The position numbers were made by a program, and so were the translations under genes. A DNA stretch of 64,000 bases from Fulvimarina sp040239565. Lineage in GTDB: Bacteria > Pseudomonadota > Alphaproteobacteria > Rhizobiales > Rhizobiaceae. The notes beneath the pieces are model-generated. The model searched no databases. It worked only from the letters and a program-made list of their open reading frames with translations, and was not told where the DNA came from. Below, piece after piece: positions 9,300-15,999 of the stretch (the stretch's first letter is position 1; each line of letters opens with the position of its first letter). The stretch is taken from positions 1 to 64,000 of the forward strand of contig NZ_JBEHWS010000006.1 in NCBI RefSeq assembly GCF_040239565.1, given 5' to 3'.

Positions 9300-9551
9300 A
9301 AAGTTATTCGGGCGCGCTCTGTTCTTCTGCAAGAAAACCCGCTTGGCCGCAAAAGGCCATTTAACGCCGCGGGAAATCCGGCATAGACCGACATCTGGAT
9401 CAGAATCTCCACGATTTCATCGCGCGTCAACCCCAGTTCAATCCGGCGCGATATCGGCCAGTTAATCGATAACCGCCTGGCCGGCGGTACCGTCGATCCT
9501 GTCCAGCATCCACTTGCCGCGATCCAGCCGCGTTTCACTTGTTTCGGTCAT
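9300..9551 (-). pseudogene. carboxymuconolactone decarboxylase-family gene, decayed
   Basis: The minus-strand start reads METS-type N-terminal family sequence (TETSETRLDRGKWMLDRIDG, then TAGQAVID) and hits TAA where the family has Ser-Leu; a second stop (TGA) follows seven codons later. The middle of the family, including the segment with the active Cys and His, is missing. The C-terminal signature TRDEIVEILIQMSVYAGFPA then appears in a shifted frame, and a further shift is needed to read AAKRVF. So the gene has two stops, a deletion and frameshifts. Its ATG overlaps the stop of the upstream Atu4866-like gene (TAATG), which shows it was once part of that operon. The 3' limit is approximate. 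Confidence 0.75.
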
Positions 9552-9895
9552 TATTTTGCTCGGTCGCGCGATTGTACCCGTTGCCGGTACAGAACCATAC
9601 CGGCGTGATAGAGGACGTCGTCGATGAAATCGCCATCGGCGGTGAAGCCGGTGTCATCCCAATACTCGATATGGGCACCAGTCACCTCGTAGCGCCCCTC
9701 ATAGGCCCGTTCACGCGATCCGCGCGCCTCGACGTATCGGCTATTCGGCAGAAGTTCGTGTCGAATCCGGTCGTCTTCGGTAGCCCAAAGGCCGACGTAA
9801 GGGTGATCTGCTGTCATGTCTTTCTCTTCAGCGGTGGCAGACTGGACGGTGACAGTTGCGGCAAGAACGGCTGCTGCTGCGGTTGTGCGTTTCAT
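9551..9895 (-). CDS. Atu4866-family protein, secreted
   Basis: 114 residues: a signal peptide (MKRTTAAAAVLAATVTVQSA, cleavage near ATAEE) and one domain matching the small beta-barrel family named after Agrobacterium Atu4866, recognisable from HPYVGLWATEDDRIRHELL and YWDDTGFTADGDFIDD. Members are thought to bind a small ligand; no enzyme activity is established. It lies 19 bases after the SDR gene on the same strand and overlaps the start of the decayed decarboxylase. Such Atu4866, SDR and decarboxylase genes commonly travel together next to a LysR regulator in proteobacteria. Confidence 0.85.
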   Translation of the reverse strand: MKRTTAAAAVLAATVTVQSATAEEKDMTADHPYVGLWATEDDRIRHELLPNSRYVEARGSRERAYEGRYEVTGAHIEYWDDTGFTADGDFIDDVLYHAGMVLYRQRVQSRDRAK

Positions 9896-9914
9896 GTCCG
9901 GATCCTTTCGCCGC

Positions 9915-10637
9915 TCAGTTGGGGGATGCGGTCGGGCGGATGGTGATCTCGGTCGTGTCCACGCTGTCTGGCGCTTCGATCACCTGCCGCAACGCGCGGG
10001 CGATGTCGGCAGGCTGAAGGGCGATGGCGCGATAGGCTTCTATCGCCGCCACGGTCTCGTCGTGGGTGATCGTTGAGGCGAGCTCGCTTTCCACGACGCC
10101 GGGGTTGACGCAGGTGACGCGGATCTTGGCGCTTTCCTGCCGCAGCCCATCCGAGATTGCGCGAACCGCGAACTTGGTCGCGCTGTAAACGGCTGCCGTG
10201 GGGACCACGGATAGCGCTCCGATGGAGCCGATATTGATGATCTGGCCGTGACCTTGCGCTTCCATGACAGGGAGCACTGTCCCGATGCCCCAGAGCACGC
10301 CCTTGATGTTGACGTCGATCATGCGGTCCCATTCGTCCAGCTTCCCGGCGGCGAGCGGCGAAAGCGGCATGATACCCGCATTGTTGACCAGAACGTCGAT
10401 ACGGCCCCAAATCTGCAGGGCAGCCTGCGCGAATTCATGCATCGATGCACGACTGGTCACGTCAAGCGCGACAGCCCTGGCGGTGCCGCCCGCAGCGTTG
10501 ATCTCGGCAGCAGCGGCTTCGATCCGATCAAGCCGCCGGGCGCCTAACAACACCTTCGCGCCTGCGGCCGCAAGTTCCTTCGCGATTCCTTCACCGATAC
10601 CACTGGATGCGCCGGTAATCAGAATGACCTTGTCCAT
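9915..10637 (-). CDS. SDR-family NAD(P)-dependent oxidoreductase
   Basis: A 240-residue classical SDR. The cofactor motif TGASSGIG is at about 8-15, DVTS near 60, NNAG near 88 and the catalytic tetrad includes Ser in NIGSIGALS and YSATKFA near 150. It is close to the YdfG/serine-dehydrogenase-like group that acts on 3-hydroxy acids or alcohols, but the exact substrate is unclear. It heads an apparent operon with the Atu4866-like gene and the decayed carboxymuconolactone decarboxylase, and is divergent from a LysR regulator 99 bases away. Confidence 0.88.
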   Translation of the reverse strand: MDKVILITGASSGIGEGIAKELAAAGAKVLLGARRLDRIEAAAAEINAAGGTARAVALDVTSRASMHEFAQAALQIWGRIDVLVNNAGIMPLSPLAAGKLDEWDRMIDVNIKGVLWGIGTVLPVMEAQGHGQIINIGSIGALSVVPTAAVYSATKFAVRAISDGLRQESAKIRVTCVNPGVVESELASTITHDETVAAIEAYRAIALQPADIARALRQVIEAPDSVDTTEITIRPTASPN

Positions 10638-10736
10638 AATCTTGCTCCTTGCTCCAAACGTTCAGTGAGTATGGACCCGGCGCAGTGTTCCCGGTACTCG
10701 TCCTGTCTTTGACTGGGTGGTTAGCGAGACTGGACA

Positions 10737-11660
10737 ATGAAGCTTGATCTCAACCTCCTCCCGGTCCTTCTCGCTGTTGCCGAGGAGCCAAACTTCCGCG
10801 CTGCCGCCGATCGCCTCGGTGTCACGCGCTCCGCCGTAAGCCAGGGTATTCGGCGGCTGGAGGATGCGCTCGGCACGGCATTGGTTCTACGCACCACCCG
10901 CTCTGTGCGCCTCACAGAGGCGGGAGAGCGCCTGCACGACGCGCTGCGTCAGCCGCTTGCGGATCTCGGAGAAGCGATAGAGCAGATCGCCGAGGAGACT
11001 GCCCCAAGTGGGCTTCTTCGGATCGCGGCCACCTCCATCGCCGAACAGTTTCTGTCCGGGCCGCTCATCGCCGCCTTCGCGGAAACCCATCCGCGGATTA
11101 CCCTCGACATTACGGTCACCGATGAGGAGTTCGATATCGTCGCCGCGGGGTTCGACGCCGGCGTCCGGCTCGGCGACGTGATCGAGCAAGACATGATCGC
11201 GGTGCCGCTGACCGGGGCGCAGCGCGAAATGGTGGTCGCGGCCCCCGCTTATCTGGAGACGCACGGAGCGCCGGCTCATCCGCGCGAGCTGATCCGTCAC
11301 CGCTGTATCGGCTGGCGCCCCGCGCCGAACACCGCACCTTATCGCTGGGAGTTTGAGGAAAACGGGGTGGCCTTCGACGTGGCGGTTGAGCCGCAGATCA
11401 CCACGAACGATCTGCGACTGATGCTCCGCTCCACGCTATGCGGCGGCGGCATTACCTTCGCGATGGAGGAGACATTCACCCCTTATGTGAAGAATGGCGA
11501 CCTCATTCCCCTACTCGAAAATTTCCTGCCCCAGTTTCCTGGCTTTTTCCTCTACTTTCCGCACCGTCGGAACATGGCACCGAAACTTCGGGCCATGATT
11601 GACCATGTTCAGGATTGGCGTAGCAGAGCACCTAGCTCGTCGCTCTCGAGGACGACCTGA
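10737..11660 (+). CDS. LysR-family transcriptional regulator
   Basis: A 307-residue LysR-type regulator. The winged HTH is in residues 3-62 (LNLLPVLLAVAEEPNFRAAA, then LGVTRSAVSQGIRRLEDALG), followed by a periplasmic-binding-protein-like effector domain from about residue 90 (SGLLRIAATSIAEQFLSGPL). It is divergent from the SDR/Atu4866 operon, the standard arrangement for a LysR activator and its target. The effector is unknown. The ATG at 10737 fits the family N-terminus exactly. Confidence 0.9.
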   Translation: MKLDLNLLPVLLAVAEEPNFRAAADRLGVTRSAVSQGIRRLEDALGTALVLRTTRSVRLTEAGERLHDALRQPLADLGEAIEQIAEETAPSGLLRIAATSIAEQFLSGPLIAAFAETHPRITLDITVTDEEFDIVAAGFDAGVRLGDVIEQDMIAVPLTGAQREMVVAAPAYLETHGAPAHPRELIRHRCIGWRPAPNTAPYRWEFEENGVAFDVAVEPQITTNDLRLMLRSTLCGGGITFAMEETFTPYVKNGDLIPLLENFLPQFPGFFLYFPHRRNMAPKLRAMIDHVQDWRSRAPSSSLSRTT

Positions 11661-12540
11661 AGCACGAACAGGAATGCTGCGCGATATTACCGGAAGCTCG
11701 ACGCGACCATTTTGCTGAGACGATGCATGTGCCACACGGCTTAGCCTGCGAGGGTCGGATTTACCGCCAAGTTGAGCTGAGAGTTTGCCAAGAGCAACGC
11801 GATGCGGCTCTCATATTTGTCGCTGGTCTTGTTAGTGCGGGAAGGCGGCTATTCAAAAAACGCGGCGAAGTCAATTGCTTGAAGAGAGATCGCCATCCCA
11901 GCGCGGCCTCCAGAGTCCAGTGCCCAGTTTTGTCCTCTGGGGCACGCCATTGCCCGCGCGGCCCATTCCGATGAAATGGTTTGAAGTTCTACCCCATAGG
12001 ATGGACCCGATGCACAGCTTGTTGGTCCCGGCATGGGCGACCAACTAGGGTTGTTCTATCCAGACCTTGTAGATCGCTTCGTATTGAGCTTGGAGCTTTT
12101 CCGCATGTCGCTCCCGATCTCAGGCAGAGATAAGATGCCATGGCGGAGAGGGCAGCGATGCAGGCACGACCGTGTCAGGTTCGGAACGTCACCTCGAGAA
12201 CATGGAAGCGGCCGTCGAGCGATTGCAGGAGATGGCGCAGCAAGGCTACGGAGACCGCCGCCTCTCCGCCGAACGGCACGGCCAACTGTGGTTCCGTCGG
12301 GCCAATTCTCCCATTAGCGGTCGAAATTCGCCGCTTCCACTTCACTTCAGTCTTGGGATTGACACTGCAACACTTGTTCAGCCCCTCAGCCGCTCTTGAA
12401 TAAACTGTATAGCTCGACGGAGGACTACCGCTGCGCCGTAGCGCTTGCGTGGTGAACCTGTCCTACAGCGCGCCTAAACGTGACCAGGAAAGTCTGCACC
12501 ACCGAGGCCCCGCATCAAACGGCCATCTCATATCTTGCGC
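11661..12540. other. gene-poor stretch after the LysR gene
   Basis: About 880 bases without a convincing gene. A frame from 12172 begins with a coding-like segment (MEAAVERLQEMAQQGYGDRR) but soon becomes low quality and has no ribosome binding site, so it may be a gene fragment. The composition is less GC-rich than the flanking core genes. I see no tRNA, terminal inverted repeats or array. Confidence 0.4.
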
Positions 12541-12542
12541 GC

Positions 12543-12576
12543 AAACAAAAAGGCCGCCCCCTTTTGGAAGCGGCCT
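12543..12576 (-). terminator. rho-independent terminator of the 25-codon small-ORF RNA
   Basis: On the minus strand AGGCCGC and GCGGCCT pair as a 7-base stem around a 12-base loop and are followed by TTTTTGTTTG. This is a clear intrinsic terminator. The only unit upstream of it on that strand is the small ORF at 12633-12710, so it defines a transcript of roughly 170-200 bases. Confidence 0.8.
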
Positions 12577-12632
12577 CCGTGATTTCGAGCCGGTGGGGCC
12601 ATCGGCTAGCGATGAAACCCGGCCGTAAACCA

Positions 12633-12710
12633 TCAGGCGAAGCGAAGAGGCTGCTCCCCGCGCACCGTCAGACTCAAAGACCCAACCGGCTTCAGACAAT
12701 CACTCGACAT
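12633..12710 (-). CDS. 25-residue small protein or leader peptide, unknown function
   Basis: The ATG at 12710 is preceded by AAAGGAGGTGATCC, essentially the full complement of the 16S rRNA 3' end, one of the strongest ribosome binding sites in the window. The frame encodes 25 residues, MSSDCLKPVGSLSLTVRGEQ then PLRFA, and stops at 12633. An intrinsic terminator follows about 60 bases later, and no downstream gene shares the strand, so it is not an attenuator for an adjacent operon in this window. The region around the ribosome binding site can pair with the end of the ORF (12718-12731 with 12639-12650), which could hide the site. A promoter-like TTGCCG..CATACT lies upstream near 12745-12765. 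I do not recognise the peptide. Confidence 0.55.
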   Translation of the reverse strand: MSSDCLKPVGSLSLTVRGEQPLRFA

Positions 12711-12731
12711 TGGATCACCTCCTTTCGCTTC
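12639..12731 (-). promoter_or_regulatory. long-range stem that would enclose the small ORF and hide its ribosome binding site
   Basis: On the minus strand GAAGCGAA-AG-GAGG before the start codon can pair with CCTC-TTCGCTTC at the end of the same ORF, giving 12 base pairs with a 2-base bulge. The GGAGG core falls inside the stem. This suggests control of translation by RNA folding. It is seen in sequence; the effect is inferred. Confidence 0.45.
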
Positions 12732-12941
12732 GTTAAACACAGTCCGAGTATGGGGACGGCAACAGGAACGCGCAAGCGTGAACTGTTGGCATGGTTGATC
12801 TTTTTCGCCGCAGGCTGGCTGTTTCGAAGGCAGATCGAAGCTGCTCTCGGCACCAAAGCATATCCCGGAGCTTACATTTTCGTCGGCGTCCGGTGGATTG
12901 TCGGACGGCCTTAAACACTTGCTGCTTCGGGAAATCCGCGA

Positions 12942-13574
12942 ATGAACCATCTTCTCGTTCTCTTGCCGATCTTCGCGGTGTTCATTCCGGCCCTGATGAC
13001 CCCGGGTCCCGATTTCGTCACTGTCGTCCGCGCGTCCATGAGCCGCGGGGCAAGGGCCGGAATTCTGACGACGATGGGTGTGTCGATCGGGCTGATCTTC
13101 TACGCAAGCCTCAGTCTTTGCGGCCTTGCGGCCTTCATGGCCGAATATGTCTGGGCGACCTGGCTGGTTCGGGTGATCGGCGGCGCCTATCTCATCTATC
13201 TCGGCATCAAGCTCTGCTTCGCACAACCCAAGGCGATCGACCTGGCGGAGGCCACCCAGCCGCCGCGCGGCCGAACGTTGGTGTTTGGTCTTCTCGGGAC
13301 GCTCACCAATCCGAAGGCGATCATCCTGTTCTCAAGCGTCTTCGCGACCGGCGTCAGCGCGACGACGCCCCTCTGGTTGCTGTGCTTCATGGTCGCGCTG
13401 GTCGGCTTCAGCGCATTCTCCTGGTATTGCCTCGTGAGCCTCTTCATGGCTTCGGCACCAGTCGTGCGGCGTTTCGAGAAAACGAAGCACTGGATCGAGC
13501 GCCTTGCCGGCGCATCTTTTGTTGCGCTCGGCGGCAAGGTTCTGATGGATGCGAGAAGCCCGGTGAACCCTTAA
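12942..13574 (+). CDS. LysE/RhtB-family amino-acid exporter
   Basis: A 210-residue membrane protein with the LysE/RhtB signature: N-terminal FIPALMTPGPDFVTVVRASM, the GxxxG-rich segment RAGILTTMGVSIGLIF and the FxxGLLGTLTNPKAI motif near residue 120. Six membrane segments are expected. The family exports amino acids or derivatives such as homoserine, threonine or lysine from the cytoplasm; the substrate here is unknown. It converges with coaE and overlaps its end by four bases. It marks the switch from the gene-poor accessory stretch to core genes. Confidence 0.9.
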   Translation: MNHLLVLLPIFAVFIPALMTPGPDFVTVVRASMSRGARAGILTTMGVSIGLIFYASLSLCGLAAFMAEYVWATWLVRVIGGAYLIYLGIKLCFAQPKAIDLAEATQPPRGRTLVFGLLGTLTNPKAIILFSSVFATGVSATTPLWLLCFMVALVGFSAFSWYCLVSLFMASAPVVRRFEKTKHWIERLAGASFVALGGKVLMDARSPVNP

Positions 13575-14155
13575 CGCGCAGCGCGGAGCTCTTCGACGAT
13601 CCGCCGAACATCCGCCCTCGCCGCATCTATCCCCGTCGACGTATCGATCAGGAAATCGGCCCGTTCTCGCTTTTCCGCATCCGGCATCTGGGCAGTAAGG
13701 ATGCCCTCGAACTTGGCCTCGGTCATGCCGGGCCGCGCAAGAACGCGCTCGTACTGGATATCGGCTGGTGCGGTGACAACCACCACCTTGTCGCAGCGGG
13801 CGTCTCCACCGGTCTCGAAGAGAAGAGGGATATCGAGCACGGCGACGGCAGCGCCATCCTCCCGAGCACGGTCGAGGAATGCCATCTCCTCCTCGCGCAC
13901 CAGCGGGTGGATGATCGCCTCCAGCCGCTTCATCGCCGCGCGATTGCCGAGGACGGCTTCGCCGAGCTTCTGCCGGTCGACCGTTCCATCGACCACCGTG
14001 CCAGGAAAAGCGGCTTCGATCAGCGGCGCGGCGCGGCCCGAATAGAGGCGGTGGACTGCCGCATCCGCCGAATAGACCGGCACGCCTTCGGCCTCGAACA
14101 TCTCGGCGGTCGTCGACTTGCCCATGCCGATCGAACCGGTGAGGCCGAGGACCAT
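13571..14155 (-). CDS. coaE: dephospho-CoA kinase
   Basis: Catalyses the last step of coenzyme A synthesis, phosphorylating the ribose 3'-OH of dephospho-CoA with ATP. The 194-residue product shows the P-loop GLTGSIGMGKST at the N-terminus, the IIHPLVREEE segment near 95 and DIPLLFETGGDARCDKVVVV near 120, all diagnostic. ATG 14155 places the P-loop at the usual distance; GGAGG lies 11 bases upstream, inside the end of aroE. A TTG three bases earlier is possible. It follows aroE and maf on the same strand, the usual rhizobial order, but the dnaQ gene that often follows is replaced by a converging LysE gene. Confidence 0.95.
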   Translation of the reverse strand: MVLGLTGSIGMGKSTTAEMFEAEGVPVYSADAAVHRLYSGRAAPLIEAAFPGTVVDGTVDRQKLGEAVLGNRAAMKRLEAIIHPLVREEEMAFLDRAREDGAAVAVLDIPLLFETGGDARCDKVVVVTAPADIQYERVLARPGMTEAKFEGILTAQMPDAEKRERADFLIDTSTGIDAARADVRRIVEELRAAR

Positions 14156-14174
14156 CAACGCGACCACCTCCACA

Positions 14175-15203
14175 TCAGCCTTCGATCCCAAGATCCTTGA
14201 GGACGAGCGTCCGCAATTCCTCCGTCACCTCCGGGCGCTTGCCGAACCAGCGCTCGAAGCCCGGCACGGCCTGATGCAGGAGCATACCGAGGCCGTCGCA
14301 ATGCTTCAGCCCCTCCTTCTCGGCCGCCCGAAGGATCGGCGTCATCAGCGGCGAATAGACGATATCCGTCACCATCGCGTCGCGCTTCATCATGGAAAGA
14401 TCAGGGAGCTTGTCAGGAAACCAGGCCGGCAGTTCGGGATCGCGCTCGGGCACCGGCGCGGTGTTGACGACGAGGTCTGCGATCTTGAGGAGATCGTCAC
14501 GCTCGTCCTCGCCATGGGCGGAAAGCTTGAGGCCGAAATCACGCACCAGGTTCTCCGCACGCGAAACCGTGCGGTTGATCAGGAAGATGTGGGTCACGCC
14601 GCGCTCGATCAGCGCGTGGATCACCGCCCGCGCAGCGCCACCGGCGCCGATCACGACTGCATATTCAGCAGCGTCCCAGCCTTGAAGCCGCTCGTCGAGA
14701 TTGGCCGCGAACCCGTAGGCATCCGTATTGCCGCCGATCAGTCGGTCATCCTCGAACCAGAGCGTGTTCACCGCGCCGATCGCCTCGGCCGCAGCGTCCC
14801 GCTTATCAACATGGCGGAAGGCGGCCTCCTTATGCGGGATCGTGACGTTGCCACCGGCAAAGCCCTTTTCACGCAGCTTCTTCAGGAAGAACGGAAACTC
14901 CTCCGGCGGCACGCCCTGCCGGCCGTAGGAGCCAGCGAGATTGTGCGTCTTCAGCCAATGGCCGTGGATCATCGGCGAACGCGAATGCCATACCGGCCAG
15001 CCAGTGATGAAGGCGGATGGGCCTTCGATCTTCGGCTTGTTGAAGTCCGGATCGAAGATCGAGTTCTCGCCTCTCGTGCGGATCTCACCGCTGACATAGG
15101 GTTTCGGCTCCCAGGCCGCGTCCCGCTCGGCAATCGTCTGCTTGCGCCGTTCCATCTCGGCGGGATCGAGCTCCGCCGGATGGTCGTCCTTCGTCTCAGC
15201 CAT
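14175..15203 (-). CDS. aroE: shikimate dehydrogenase with N-terminal extension
   Basis: Reduces 3-dehydroshikimate to shikimate with NADPH in aromatic amino-acid synthesis. Substrate-binding motifs are GWPVWHSRSPMIHG (Ser pair), GGNVTIPHKEAA with the catalytic Lys, and GNTDAYGF; the NADP motif is VIGAGGAARAV. At 342 residues it is about 60 longer than usual family members. The extra length is a charged, unstructured-looking N-terminus before IEGPSAFITG, and no alternative Met or clear ribosome binding site is found there except Met 17. The start overlaps the end of maf by eight bases, so translation is probably coupled. Confidence 0.93.
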   Translation of the reverse strand: MAETKDDHPAELDPAEMERRKQTIAERDAAWEPKPYVSGEIRTRGENSIFDPDFNKPKIEGPSAFITGWPVWHSRSPMIHGHWLKTHNLAGSYGRQGVPPEEFPFFLKKLREKGFAGGNVTIPHKEAAFRHVDKRDAAAEAIGAVNTLWFEDDRLIGGNTDAYGFAANLDERLQGWDAAEYAVVIGAGGAARAVIHALIERGVTHIFLINRTVSRAENLVRDFGLKLSAHGEDERDDLLKIADLVVNTAPVPERDPELPAWFPDKLPDLSMMKRDAMVTDIVYSPLMTPILRAAEKEGLKHCDGLGMLLHQAVPGFERWFGKRPEVTEELRTLVLKDLGIEG

Positions 15204-15795
15204 CGATTTCCCCGCGAGCCCGGAGTTCCTTCAGGAGCGGCAACAGCGGCAGGCCGATGATGGTGAAGTAGTCACCCTCGATCTTTTCCATCAGCTGGAT
15301 GCCCTCCTTCTCGATCTGGTAGCCGCCGACGCTAGTGAGCGACTTCTGTCCGCACTGGGCGAGATAGCGGCCAACGAAACCGGGATCGAGTTCGCGCATG
15401 GTAAGCGCCGCGATCGAGGTGTGGCGCCACACGACCTCGCCGTTTTCGACCAGAACCACGGCGCTGTTGAGATGGTGGGTCTTCCCCGACAGCGTCAGCA
15501 GCGCCCGCCGGGCCTCTTCCATATTGGCCGGCTTGTGAAACACGGTATCGCCAAGGGACAGGGTCTGATCGGCGCCGATGACGAGGCTTTTCGGATGCCG
15601 CTCGGAAACATCGACCGCTTTGGATTCGGCGAGGATCTGAGCAATCTCGTCCGGCGACACGCCGCTATCCTTCAGCGGAGCCTCAACGCTGCGCTCATCG
15701 ATCTCCGCCGACTCGGTGATGAAGTCGACGCCGGCATTCTTCAGAAGCTCGCGGCGATGGACGCTCGACGATGCGAGCACGATGCCTTTCGACAT
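15196..15795 (-). CDS. maf: Maf-family nucleoside-triphosphate pyrophosphatase
   Basis: A 199-residue Maf protein. The N-terminal signature ASSSVHRRELLKNAGVDF, the ESKA motif and the GADQTLSLGD motif near residue 75 identify the family. Maf proteins hydrolyse non-canonical or canonical NTPs to the monophosphate and are linked to septum control. ATG 15795 is preceded by GGAGG at nine bases. A far longer frame upstream has no support. The gene heads the maf-aroE-coaE unit. The Met-Arg-Glu-Leu-Asp region near 140 belongs to the typical domain. Confidence 0.92.
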   Translation of the reverse strand: MSKGIVLASSSVHRRELLKNAGVDFITESAEIDERSVEAPLKDSGVSPDEIAQILAESKAVDVSERHPKSLVIGADQTLSLGDTVFHKPANMEEARRALLTLSGKTHHLNSAVVLVENGEVVWRHTSIAALTMRELDPGFVGRYLAQCGQKSLTSVGGYQIEKEGIQLMEKIEGDYFTIIGLPLLPLLKELRARGEIDG

Positions 15796-15999
15796 GGACT
15801 GATGCCTCCCGGAAATCTCGATTGCCGGCGTTTGTCCGAGTTGCGCCGGTCGTTTGTCTGGATTGCTTGTCGTGATTTTCGTTTTTCGGCGCAAGGGGGC
15901 TTCACCGGAACATGCCCATCTGGTCTCCTGCGCCATATGCACCGAGGGTGGGACCGCAGCATGCGGTCGCCTCGTTGAACGGGTCAAGGAATGCCGGCA

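Noticed and set aside
8744..9364. 206-codon ORF overlapping the DUF4260 gene
   Set aside because: It is a shifted frame of a recognisable DUF4260 gene and of the spacer after it, without family signal.
12750..12914. 54-codon ORF with a hydrophobic segment before the LysE gene
   Set aside because: It lacks a ribosome binding site, its third-position GC is lower than in neighbouring genes, and its start overlaps the probable promoter of the minus-strand small ORF.
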